A DNA stretch of 64,000 bases, taken from positions 1,965,001 to 2,029,000 of the forward strand of contig JAJTWR010000314.1 in assembly GCA_021613335.1 (NCBI GenBank), given 5' to 3'. Shown here piece by piece: positions 46,565 through 58,782 of the stretch (position 1 is the first letter of the stretch; each line of letters begins with the position of its first letter). The stretch comes from Whitmania pigra (taxonomy: Eukaryota > Annelida > Clitellata > Hirudinida > Haemopidae). A program made the position numbers and the translations under genes. The notes under the pieces were generated by a model. The model was given only the letters and a program-made list of their open reading frames with translations. It searched no databases and was not told the origin of the DNA.

Positions 46565-49500
46565 ATGTCTGTCGACGAGTCCTATTCAGACCAGGAAGAA
46601 GATTTCCAAACTCCTGGAGATAAAGTTGTAAAAATTATTGAAAAGGACATTGGAAATAAACCAAACAAGAAAAACAAAAGTGGATCTAAAAAGCAATATG
46701 ACGTTATCGAAGCTGGAAACTTTGCTATTATTCCCAGCGTTGAAGAGAAAAAGAAAAGAACGGTAAAAATTTTTTAGCATAATTTCGATTTCGGGACTAG
46801 TTGAATTTCTTAATGTGTCATCGCAAATATATCATTATGAATAGAGCTGTCCGTGTTAATAATGACTTTGAGGAAGAGCAACCAATTTCATTTGATGGTT
46901 AAAACTTATTGTGAGAAATTGGATAGCAAGGAATGGCCTATCATTTTCTGATCGAAACAGTTTGTCCAACGTGTCCTCCCGAACTGGCTGGCTCATCCTA
47001 CACCTGTCAATCCAAACATTTCCGAGGGATCCACCCCAATTTCCAGCCTGCAGCACCTAATGGACGAGGACATTCTATCTGTCTTGAAAGAAAACAACAT
47101 CAACTCCTTCTTTCCAGGTTGTTTAAAATGTTCTTTGATCCTTCAACTCATTTTTAATTGCTTATTGCTTTTGTGTTTGTTTTCATAAAGTATGGTGATA
47201 TGAAAATCATGGAATCATCTCCATTTGATCAACAGCCCATTGAATCTACTGCAGAACCTATATTAAATTTTTTGTTATAAACTCCATTCAACAAAATGAA
47301 TATCTACTAAAAATTGATTCATCAAATCCTAAGTGGTTCTAATAAATTTTAACCCATCCACAGTACAAAGCCAAGTGGTGGCAGAAATCCTGACAAACAC
47401 CACTCGTTCGAGTTGGTTTCTCGGACCGGGGGACACTTATCCCAGCGACATCTGCTGCTCGGCCCCCACCGGTAGTGGCAAAACCCTGGCATACGTCATC
47501 CCTATAGTGCAGGTGAGATTGTCATTGATTTAGATTGCATCCAAAGTGACCAAATAGTTGCTAATGAATGGCTTCTTTTTGTTAATTGTGATTATTGCTT
47601 ATGTAATTAAATAACTAACAAACATAAACTCTCAAAACAATGCCAGATTCTGAAACATCGGACGTTCCCCGCAATCAGGTGCATCGTCATGGTACCGGTT
47701 GTAGAACTGGCCACTCAGGTTTACAAGGTCTTCAGAATGTTCACTGCCAAGACTGGTGTCACGGTTAGGACCGAGTGTCATTGACATTAACCCTGTGGCA
47801 TTTTCACTGAAAAGCTGAAATACCTTAATCCAGCCAACAAATATTACTTCAACTTTGTTGCAGTACATGTGATTACTTATATTCTAAAGTTATTAATTAA
47901 TTTAAACTATTTATAATTATAATTAGTTCACTTATTAATGAATATCAACTGACCCTTAACAGGTAGGACTGGCCAACGGGTTGAGACCATTCCCAGTGGA
48001 GCAGGCAAAGTTGATCAGGAAAGGGTGTGTTGAACTTAATGCAGATACATGCTCTAATTATTGTAGATGTCATTAATCAAACCAAACTGTCTATTGGACA
48101 AAATATTAATTAAATGCAAGCATCATAAAACTACATTCATGTCATTCCCTGCTTTAAAGTTATTTGCAGAACAATAATTCAATTTATTGTAATTTCTTTC
48201 ACCAGACCGTGGGGCCTGGAGAGCAAGGTGGATGTGGTGGTTTGTACCCCTGGTCGATTCTTGGATCACGTATGGAAGACAAAGGGATTCAACCTCACAA
48301 AACTGAGATTCCTGGTAAGAGCATCGAGAATATATCAACATTTTATCTGTGTTTGCAATGCAACAATCAAAGCACAACGACCATCATCCTAGGTCATCGA
48401 CGAGGCCGACAGAATGATGGACGACATGAAGCACAACTGGATGTCTTACCTCAAGAGAGCTGTGCTCGAACCATTCATCAAGGAGGAGAACGAATACGTT
48501 CCTAGCGTGAAGAACGTGAGGCACGAGATCATGCAATTCAGGAACCCCGACCCGTCCGACCACAGTACCCCCTTCGACTTCATCCCCAGCGTTGAGTACT
48601 TCAGCGTTCCCAGACTGCCACTTCAGAAACTTCTTTTCTCAGCAACCCTATCCCATGATCCAGAAAAACTAGAAAATCTGAGATTATATCAACCCAAGTT
48701 GTTCACAGCCGTTCCCAGTGGAAAGAACAAAAGAAAAAGGGATGAAGATGATGATGGACCGGATCAAGAAAATGGTGAGAACTCTTATTAAAGACTTATT
48801 ATTTGACAGAACTGAAGAACTAAGTTTTCCACATTTGAAATTGTTTTATCTCTTATTTATGATTGATTAATTATTTCAGAGAACAAAAAACCAAAGAACG
48901 AAAAGGCCCAGAAGAACGAGATGCTCGGAAAATATGTCACACCCGACAGTCTAACGGTTATTATATTATCAGTTATTATTGTTTACAGTCTTAATTTAAC
49001 AATGCCATGCTTAAATGTCATGTGACAAGACTTAAAACTAATTTTATTGCGATATTGTCACTCGACTAGTCTAATTAATTGTGCACTTTGGTTGAATTTC
49101 CAGGAAATATTTGTGGAGTGTCCAAAATCTGAAAGGCCAATGGTGTTGTTACACCTCATGAAGAAGCACAAAAACCTCCTCTGTTTCACAAACTCAGTTG
49201 AGACAACGCATAGGTGAGCAGCATCCGCAACAGTATTATGCACGACACGGACTTTACATATCCTCCGTCGCATTTAAAACGTGTTTATGTTGTCGCACAG
49301 AAAGGCTTCTGATTTGATAGAAATTATGTTTAATGCAGACTGTGCACTCTGATGAAGTTGATGGACATCAAAGCTAAGGAGTTCAACTCACACATCGACA
49401 AGAACTTCAGAGCCAGAATAATCAAGCAGTTTACCAGTGGCAAAATCGACCTGTAAGTGTTTTACTTCATTGGTGACATTGCAATGAACTGTCAACAAAC

Positions 49501-50074
49501 CTTAACTTTAAGCTCAGCATTCTTACTTTAAGTAGACACGTAAAGTTTAAAATTATGATAATTATGCTCATTTTTGTCACCAGGTTGATATCTTCAGATG
49601 CAACTTCAAGAGGGCTTGACCTGGACAACGTGGAATGCGTGGTTTCGTACGATGCTCCTCACACCATGAAAAACTACGTACACAGAGTGGGACGTACAGC
49701 CAGGGCTGGAAAGACGGGAACAGCCATCACAATGTTGGAGAAGAAGGAGGTTGGTTCTGTCAGAGGATGGTGAATGAATTCTTCAGTGTCCTCGCTGATT
49801 CCGCTATGTTTGCAACTCATGCACATACAATTGGAAGAGCTCGTTCATCTTCTCAGGGCATTAAGCATTATGTTTTGTGAAGCCTTACTTTGCTTTAGCA
49901 TTACGAATTTGTACTTTTTTTTAACAGATCCATCACTTCAAGAAAATGTTCAAAGATGCAGGAAAGGAAAAGATGAGAGAAATCCAAATACCAGAATCTG
50001 AGCTGGAAGAATTTATGGAAAAGTACAAGGGTGCACTTGAGCTTCTGCAGTCAACATTGGAGAAGGAAAAGTGA
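46565..50074 (+). CDS. DDX51: DEAD-box RNA helicase, DDX51/Dbp6 type
   Basis: Twelve exons: 46565-46762, 46961-47117, 47364-47512, 47647-47763, 47963-48024, 48206-48314, 48393-48774, 48880-48956, 49104-49213, 49339-49452, 49584-49749, 49928-50074; about 595 residues. An acidic/Lys-rich N-terminus leads to LPNWLAHP and FPVQSQVV (Q-motif region), then motif I APTGSGKT, Ib [38 protein letters not shown] and [19 protein letters not shown] is intact. A Lys/Asp-rich insert ([13 protein letters not shown]) sits between the two RecA domains. DDX51 family members act in the nucleolus in 60S ribosome assembly. A short exon-like stretch at about 46846-46901 ([11 protein letters not shown]) does not fit the phases of my model, so the N-terminal region is the least certain. 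Confidence 0.92.
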
Positions 50075-50314
50075 ATCCACATCCAGGACAGCTTACATTG
50101 TCACATTTAGTATTTTGCATCTACAATGGTTTACAATGTATTTTTTGTAAATAAAAAAAGGTAACCAAAATACTGGTCAACAATTTTTAAATTCACAATA
50201 ATTGGCACATTTGATGATCACAAGACTCGATTTTAATTGCACCCCTGAGCTGAGATTGTGAGTGTGAGACACGCTCGGATTGGTATTGAATGTGCAGTAA
50301 TGCTGAACTACTTT

Positions 50315-51915
50315 TCAAGCCTTGATTAGAGCAAGATATTTGCTTTTTTTCTTATCAGCTTTAATCACCTCAGCTTTTTTGGTCCAATAGATGTTGATGG
50401 CAACAGCAGTAAATATTGACAGCTGAATGAGAACAAATTAACTTTGTAATGTTAGTAACAAGCAGAAAAATGCCAAGATTTACAAGGACCGTCATAAATA
50501 TTAATGATGGTAATGATAATAATAAAAGTAGTGATAGCAATTTGGTAGCAGTGCATGATATTGATCAACGTTTAAAATGTTAGAAGCTCACCTGGAGTCC
50601 TGCAAGTATGAGGGTGATGCAAATGATGACCTTGAGGTCTGCCAGAAAGACTTCCTTCAATTTTTTATGACATCCTCTACTCCAGGGAGTCAATTTCGTC
50701 GTGTTCTAATTGACAAATAAGTGAAGTAGAATTATTTTGGAGGAAATTAACTGTATTAAAAAGATCCAATAATAAGTAATTGTTTCTCTGTTGATTATAC
50801 TCGTGACCACTTTTAAATTACTCAAACTAACTTATATTTTACACCAGATATTCTGTTTTTACATAAAAGTAACAATTACTATTCATCTCATAGGAAGTAG
50901 TACTTAGATACTTTCCATTGGTAAATTATATGTATTCAGTACAAATGCTTACAATAAAATAGTTTCAGCAATAGCAATCATTCACAGACATGTATTTTGT
51001 CAATTATCAAGATTACTTGGAATTTGGTTATATGTATGCAGTTCTTCATGGAAAACTGCTGAGTGTTACAACAGCTCTTTGGGAAGCCAATGGCATTTCT
51101 GTCCATCGTGTCAGACCAGGTGACCTTGAACCAGTCTCTGTGGCCTCTCGTGCCACAACATTGCATCTCGGTCTGCATGTGGTTCACCTTCTCCTGGACA
51201 ACGTTGTCTTTTTGAAATTGCAACATGGAAACAAAAAAACTCCCCTGGAGTCGTTAAAGATTACGAAGCATTAAGTGTTAATAGTTAAAATCACTAATTT
51301 AAAGTTAAATTCTTAATATTTGTAGTACAAGCCAAAGCCAATTTACTTTAAAATATTAAAAAAAATTTTTATGCAGTCACATTCGACCTTGAATATGTCA
51401 TCAATGTTTTCAGAGATAGAATAGGCTGTCGAGATAACACACATTTGCATGACAAATAAACCAACAATCCACCATACATAAGCATGAAGTATGACTTCCC
51501 AACTTCCTTTCCAGACTTTTATAATGTAGATAACACACCAGCACATTCCTGTCATGCTTATGAAGGCTGCCACATAGTAAACTCCCATTGTTATTATGAG
51601 AATAACACTTCCATAATAGCCACCAAAGATATCAAAATAACTGAGACTTCTGTAATATTTATGACCGAAATATCCTGCGCCCATCAGAGAAATAACGAAG
51701 GCGAGAAAATTTAAGAACAGAATGATCCTTGATATCGTTGACCCATTCTCCACTTTTGCATCTGTTGACTCAATAAGAGGTCTCGTTGTTTCTTTGTCTG
51801 ATTCAAGCTTACTTTTACGGGTTAGTATTGATTTTATGTTTTTTAAACCTTTCGCTAAAGAAAATCTATTTGTTTTTAACTTTGAGGACATCTTTGGGTT
51901 GCTTGAGGTTTTCAT
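50315..51915 (-). CDS. Peripherin/RDS-like tetraspanin 1
   Basis: Minus-strand exons 51915-51347, 51239-51017, 50705-50592 and 50422-50315; 337 residues (human peripherin-2 has 346). The basic N-terminal tail precedes three membrane helices. The large loop carries MQCCGTRGHRDWFKVTWSD, then GFPKSCC, then LTPWSRGC, the same order as CCG...DWF, SCC and LWVRGC in peripherin-2/ROM1. The fourth helix spans the last intron and a Lys-rich tail ends KSKYLALIKA. First of five tandem paralogues. Confidence 0.85.
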
Positions 51916-52158
51916 TTTAAACGTTCCAATGAATTTAAAAAATGCAGCAGACGCCTCAGGCGAGCAACGGCTTATCGAACATGATATGATGGAAATTAAT
52001 CAAAAGTGGACGGATACCAAATTGACTTAATTGTCCAATCACCTCTGTCAAAGAGTATAAAACAATTTTGAATATCATTTAAGCTAACATGTTAACAGCG
52101 CCAACAACAGCAAAAATAATAAATGGCTTAAATTATTCGATGGTTCATTCAAGTGAAT

Positions 52159-53659
52159 TCACATTTCGATGTTCATTAGTTCTTCAGCATCACTTGGCCG
52201 TGGAATGTCGTTCAGGATAGTTTTTTTATTTTTCGCCATTTTGTCCTGTCTAAACTTAAGAGAGAGCAAGAGTTCTTTCTCGCTCGCCATAAAGTCATCA
52301 TAAAATTTCGACGCTTGCATGTTGCTGACCGTCAACGACAAACCAAGGCAGTCACCCAAGATGACAACCGAGAAAATGGCTAACAGATATTTTAGAATGC
52401 TTTGATACATAGTCTTGAGAATGTTCAAACAGCCGAGTTTATATGGTGTCAAAACATTGGCTTGCTGTGGAAAATAATAATCACATTATCGTACTTGTCA
52501 TTTTATTCATTATTTAATTATTAACTTATTGGAATAAATAATAATAAAATTTTGTCCTTAAAGTACATTAACTGAACAATTTACTGCAGAATATGAATTC
52601 CATACCATAAAAGCGGCCTTGGAAACGCAGTCATTTTTCGAATACTGGACAGTGTCGCAGCAACTGCTAGGAAATCCAATGTCTGTATCCCGGTGTTCTC
52701 CTGAAAAATCTAGCGAGAACCACTCTGTGTAGTTGGAATTACCACAGCATCGGTTGTCTGCTTGCAAGGAGTGAATGAGTTCGCGCGCATTCAAGTCGTT
52801 TTTGTACTTCTGCATCATTACTATGAAACCTGACTGAAAGCTAATAATGTTACTGCTATCAAATTTATAACAATCTGCAATATTCCTAGAAATACAAATA
52901 TATCATTATGTCAAATGTTAGTGGAAAATCTTCTCCGGTCCAAATCAAATCTTAGTCCCATAGAAAGTTCATCCACCATAAACGCATTTTCCTATTGATT
53001 GACACTGCGCGGATAGTTTATTAAAACAGTATTGTAATAATTACTAATTAATTATTTAATTTATTAAATAGTCTCTCCCTTCCGAATTAACAGAAAATGT
53101 TTCTCACGCTAAAGATCCTCGACACGAGAGAATAAACGACAACGCAGACGATCAGCGATGAAATGGAGGTGAACATGAGTCCAGTTGCCCACCCGAGGTA
53201 AAGGTAAATAAGAAACCTCATTCCCCCTCTTTTTGATCTCGTCGAGGCAACCCAAAAGGTCATGGATCCGAAGAGGAACGTCAGACACGCAGTGGCTCCA
53301 ATCATGGCCAAGATGACTATTAAATGGCCGTTGTCGTAGCTTTCAAGTACTCTTAAGTATCTGTCCGTGTTTCTGTACATTACAAGAATGCATAATGAGC
53401 CGAAACCACACCAAATGGAAAGAACGAAATTGATGAATGAGATGAGTTTCCATTTGGTAGATTCCTTTGCGCTCAGTGGGAGGTAGTAAAGACGAGCGAA
53501 TCTCGCTTCAAATGATTCATTATTCAACGGATCCTCAATATTCCTGTATTTGTCATTTTCTACTGAAATGTTTAAATCGCCTTCTGGATCCCAAGAGTTT
53601 AATGATTGCTCTTCAGCTTGTGAATCTTCTGCTGGCATTTCAACGCCAACTAAATCCAT
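52159..53659 (-). CDS. Peripherin/RDS-like tetraspanin 2
   Basis: Exons 53659-53092, 52829-52606 and 52464-52159; 365 residues. A long acidic N-terminal tail (MDLVGVEMPAEDSQAEEQS) precedes four membrane helices. The large loop holds NRCCGNSNYTEWFSLDF, GFPSSCC and LTPYKLGC, the peripherin-type pattern, with Tyr replacing the usual Trp of LTPW. The C-terminal tail is about 55 residues, charged. Confidence 0.85.
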
Positions 53660-54007
53660 GTCTGGAGGGATCTAGAAATAATATAATGTTCTGCTTACAA
53701 ATCCACTACGAAAGTCCAAAACCACGTCACTAGAAGTGCTTAGCAACTCCCACAACGGCTTCAAACTGCCTCACAAATTTAGATGTAAGCAACAAGTCGA
53801 ACTATAATCAGACAAAATTTGATAAACTTGTGATTTTAGATCAAACGTTGAAGATAAGAAACCTGTCCAGTTTCAATAACTAATAACAAATTTATAAAAT
53901 AGTTAACAAGGAATAGGATTACAAAAAAAAAACATAATGAGATCGTCGTGATATGCGTTAATCCCTGAATAAAAATAAATTAAAAATTTAAATTTAAATT
54001 TCCTGCT

Positions 54008-55582
54008 TTATCTCATGTCGAAAGTATCTTTTAGACGCCACTTTTTGGCCAACTCCATGACTCTAATCTCCATAGAAACATCTTCAGTTTTTTGCATTGC
54101 CTTTAATAAAATCATGCTCGATATAATGATGGATAAGATGCATGCTAGTGCAAAAAGGATTGAAGTCAAAACAGAATACAGAAACTTTGAGTATAATTCC
54201 GTGATTTTAATTTTGCATCCCTGTTTTATGGGAGTCAGAGATTCGATATTCTTCAAATAAAAAATAGACTGAAAATAAATCCCGTAATTATAAAAAAAAA
54301 TTACAAGCGTTACTTGTCGTGAAGCGAAATTTACGCATGGAGTGCTTTCTGTGAAATTTTGATGGCCGTTCATGCAACAACTTTTGGGAAAGCCTAGTTA
54401 TTCAAAAACGTCGTCAGTGTATCAACCAACATGAACAAAGTATGTTTATAAAATAAGAAGAACTCTTCAAAAATTATAAATTCAAATTTCAAAGTTTGTT
54501 TTCTCACAGAATTAAATCAAAACTTCATAGTCTTAGATGGACAGTCTTACCCAGGTCCATCTTGGATATTTGGTCTGACCAGGTTATTTCCAACCATTCC
54601 GTATAATTATTGAAGCCACAACATTCCAGTGTGGTCTGCATGCGGTGTACAATCATTTGCTGTCTGACGTCTAAACTGAACTGAACCATACTTCTCTTGT
54701 AACCCTGCGCATTAATATATTCATACTTATTTTATGTTTATTCATGACTCTTTTAACAAGTAATTTATTGTTGGACACTGTTAAATGAATATTAGATCCT
54801 GTTCCCAAGAACTTGTTAGCATGTTTAAATGTTATTATGGTAGATAATAGCCTATCCAAGTATGATACAAAAATATGAGATGCAAGCTTGTTCCATGCCA
54901 AATTACTTGAAAAAGATGTTCCTTGACACGTAACAGCATAACAGCTACAACAACACCTCCAAGCATGATGACCAGTAAGGCGACCGTCCAGCCGACGTAG
55001 TTATAAACGGCGAACCTCATCCTGCTTCTGGTCGTTCCTGTAAATAAAAACAAACCCAGGATAAACGCCTATAAAAGCTTTTGTCTAATTCTTTTATTAT
55101 TCGCAAATAGTGTCATAAAAAAACAAGCAATCACCTAGAAATTTGAAAAGTACAACAGTTAAGCCCAATGAGAACACAGTCCCGCTTTCGATCATAACGA
55201 CCAAAAATGCTTGCTCTACTTTTCCCCCATCGTAACCCTCAATTATGTCAAAATATGATTTGTTACGAACGTGACTGCTGTACACGAAATAGCCAGCTAC
55301 TCCGTTCCCGATAATCGCTCCAAAATTTATTAGGGCCAGTAGAACCCACAACGTATATTCCTTCCGCTCAAACTTCAGCAAGTCCTCTGACGTGAGTCCA
55401 CGTAACCTCAGCTTATCGGTCGCTTCAAAAGAATTGAAATCAACGTTTCTCTCGGCTAGTAACGGACTCTCGTAATTTTCAAATGACTCTTGTTCCGATA
55501 TTTGATCACTTTCTGCAGACACAAAGGCCCCCTCGGAAATATTGTAATCCTCCGAGGTACTTAAATTTGAAACCATGGCCAT
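54008..55582 (-). CDS. Peripherin/RDS-like tetraspanin 3
   Basis: Exons 55582-55135, 55037-54907, 54704-54551, 54393-54314 and 54268-54008; 357 residues. It has two introns that are absent from the three-exon members: one in the second to third helix region and one just before the SCC motif. Loop motifs: LECCGFNNYTEWLEITWSD, GLPKSCC-like GFPKSCC, and LTPIKQGC. Two alternative starts lie two codons apart (MAM). Confidence 0.85.
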
Positions 55583-55735
55583 TTATGACTGAACGCTCGA
55601 AAACCGCCCCGGAGAAAAAAATAGTCGCTTTTTGTTATTTTTTGTTTTTCTGAGAGATGGGCTAGCAAAAACAAATCTGCTCATTCTTGATAACAACATA
55701 AGACGAAATATAACGATTAAAAGTTTGTCAAAAGA

Positions 55736-56970
55736 TTATCTCGAATATTTGCTGCTTCCGACCCGACCAACTTTAAGCTTCATAATCTTTAAGACTTTAA
55801 TTTTGTTTTTCAAGACATTCACGCGCTCCACGTGAACTTGCTTCTCGTGGTTAGCAATGGTGACCAAGTTTAACCAGCAAAGAACCACCACAAGTAATCT
55901 GATGACCGAGAATAGGACGAACATTGAGGCCATGACGGCCATCTTCCTCCTGTAATAGTATAGCAGCTTGAGGTTACATCCTTTGGCCCACGGAGTTAGT
56001 TCTAGTGGATTCTGAAAACAATTTCAAACAATTTAATACTATGAGCTTCTACAAACCAATAAAAAAAATACTTTAATTTGCATCGAAAGCCAACGGCTAA
56101 AGTGACAACCATTTGTTTATCCAGCCTATATTACGCGTGGACTTAGAATGAAGTGGCCAGAATCACATACCTTGAAATCAATTATGTTTACACACTTTCC
56201 GACTGGGGCTTTTAGTTTACAACAACTTTCAGGAAAACCTAACACACTCGAGGTGATCATCGGTGACCAACCCACTGTAAACCAATCCGTGAAATTATCG
56301 TTCCCACAGCATTGAACATCTTTTTGAAGAGCATCTATTAAGAAAGCTATATCCTTGTTGTGTGAATAAAATTTAAGGCTTCCGTAAAATCCACTCTAAG
56401 AAGAGAAATAAAATAAACTTTGTATAACTCTTGCTTTAATGAATGAAAAGTTAAGAAATGGAAATAGCTTTCAGCACAAACCCTGAACATCACATGTCCC
56501 TTTAGAAAAACCATGATGCACATGGCCGCCGCACTCGAGTACAGGATAACTAAAATCAAGCTCGAGGCCATGTTGAAGCTGACAAAATAACGACATCGAC
56601 CTAACTTGGACATCATTCTTTGACGTGATGTAACGAAATAATTTATTGATGAAGCGAGGCAACTTCCCGCACATGAGACAGTTAAGAGTAATGTAAAAGT
56701 GCCTCTGTCGTATCCATCTATCGTTCTTAAATAGAATCTAAAGTTGAAATGATTCTTCAGCAAATAAAACATTCCGCAAACGTCTAGAAAACACGTTAAC
56801 AGGTTGACAATCGGAAGGACCCTCCACAACAAAGGTAAATCAGACCTAGTAAATCTATAAAATTTTAAAAACGATCGCTTTGTAAAAGTCTTCACCGGCT
56901 CATCCCGAGCACTACTTTTGCCATCCGCAGCCATTTTTGAACTGCAGACGCATGGAACTTGCGAAGACAA
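55736..56970 (-). CDS. Peripherin/RDS-like tetraspanin 4
   Basis: Exons 56970-56482, 56395-56171 and 56011-55736; 329 residues. The likely start is either ATG 56970 or the in-frame MAADGK start at 56934. The loop has VQCCGNDNFTDWFTVGWS, GFPESCC and LTPWAKGC. The last helix is followed by a very basic tail (VNVLKNKIKVLKIMKLK). Confidence 0.85.
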
Positions 56971-57234
56971 GGGTAAATAAAATTGACAAAATTAGCGCAT
57001 ATAACTTAAATAAACGTTAATTAATATTGATTTTTTTTTAAATTCAGTTTTAAATGGTACGACTATCAGCAGCTCCAAACCATATTTTAAGGAACCGTGC
57101 TCCGGCCAACATAAAAACTTGGCGACCCCACACCCACATTTTCATAAAAGTCTCAAAGACAACGAAACAAGCCACCGAAAGTATTTAAATTCATATCACC
57201 AGAAAAACTCTCATTTATTCACTTTATTAACCAA

Positions 57235-58437
57235 TTATTCATAAATAGTGGCTTCCTTTTTTGCTCTATGTTCCTTCAGCCTCTTTAGCATGATGCTGAT
57301 CCTCTCCTCTATAACTAAGGTTTCATAATTTTTTATCGAGGAAATGTTCATGAAACTCATAACTAACAATATGAATTCTAAAATGGAAAGACTTATTAAG
57401 ACACCTAAAGATATTCTTAGAAGGAAAGAGTAAACATCTTCTAATTTATTCACGCATCCGTCCTTCCATGGGGTTAAACTTTCAGACTTCTACAAAATAA
57501 AAAAGATTATATACATACTGAAAATTTGAAGGGAAATAAATACTTGGAATGGAGCTTGTACAATGCATTCATCCCTGTCATAATGAAATAGATCACAACA
57601 ACTTTTCGGCAGGTTCAGTTTTAATTTGGAGACTTTGTCTGACCAAGTAATTGAGAACCATTCTGTAAAGATAAAACTGCCACAACATTGAAGATCAAAT
57701 TGGAGGTTGTTAATTTTCTTGGCTACATCTGGGACTCGGCCATACAACATCATGGACATAAATATTCCACCCTAAAAAATTTACTCATTCGATCAAATTC
57801 TTTCTAGAGGTCATTCATCTACTTAGTGTAGGGTTTCTAATTAATGGTTTTATGGTTATAACTAAATCATCCCAGATCTACTAGGTCAATAAATTTAAAC
57901 CTTAAAAAGATTTGGAACAGCGAAAATCACGGCAATGCATTGAATTGATATCCCGACTAAAAGGACGCACAAGGCCGTTGTCCAGCCAACGTAAGCATAA
58001 ATCATGTAACGCATTCTGCCTCTTCTGTTTCTGTTCTGCGCAACGCAAAGAATCAAGATTCCCATGAAACTGATCACAGCACAAGTCAAATAAATAAATA
58101 CGATTAGGGACAAGAATGAACCCTGGTCGTAAGAGTCAAGCAACGTGAACTTTTCGAAATATTTGTCATGCAAAGCTTTTATTCCACAGCTTCCGCAAAT
58201 ACTTGCAAGCATCACAAAACCATTTATGAATGTCATTACCAGCCAACCTCGACCTTCGAAATTCGAAGGCTTTCGTCGAGGTTTCGTTGATATCGTCCGA
58301 TATCTCTCTCCTGTCGTCAAAGCGCCGTTTCTCTTTCGTGGATAATGTGCTAACGATTTTTGAAAAGAATGAGTTTCCTTCTCACGCGAATCGTCACTTA
58401 TTTTATTTACTCTACTATCTCCTTCTAAGAATTTCAT
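57235..58437 (-). CDS. Peripherin/RDS-like tetraspanin 5
   Basis: Exons 58437-57901, 57771-57544 and 57489-57235; 339 residues. It has a basic N-terminal tail, helices around GWLVMTFINGFVML and SLIVFIYLTCAVISFMGILIL, and the shared YAYVGWTTAL helix. The loop has LQCCGSFIFTEWFSITWSD, NLPKSCC and LTPWKDGC. The C-terminal tail (MLKRLKEHRAKKEATIYE) is basic. Confidence 0.87.
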
Positions 58438-58782
58438 TTTCCACCGTCAGGAAGAACACATCCAGGCGCATCGTCTGATTAAGTCGTCAGCTTTAAAAGA
58501 ATCAACAACCACCATTTTGTAAATTTGCAAAGGTAGCATGCCTTAATGACTTAAAAGGAAATTTACGTTTACAAATTAAAACATAAATGTGTATAATTGC
58601 CTAAAATTTGCAATAGTTTTCATTTAAAATGTCAAAGGTTGTTGCGCCTTAGATGTCCATTCACAGAAATTTGTTGCATTCGGACTGAAGCACCGATAAT
58701 TCTATTTTTGTACTCCGATGGAAGTCGGCTGTGATGTTCTGACAAAATCTATATATTCTTGAGATTTCTTAACTATACAATA
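58438..58782. promoter_or_regulatory. Divergent intergenic region tetraspanin 5 / ORP gene
   Basis: 345 bp between two divergent start codons, so both promoters lie here. No specific site is recognised. Confidence 0.35.

Noticed and set aside
46846..46901. Additional DDX51 exon
   Set aside because: The acidic peptide looks plausible but needs phase 2 in and phase 1 out, which does not fit the neighbouring exons; kept only as a remark.
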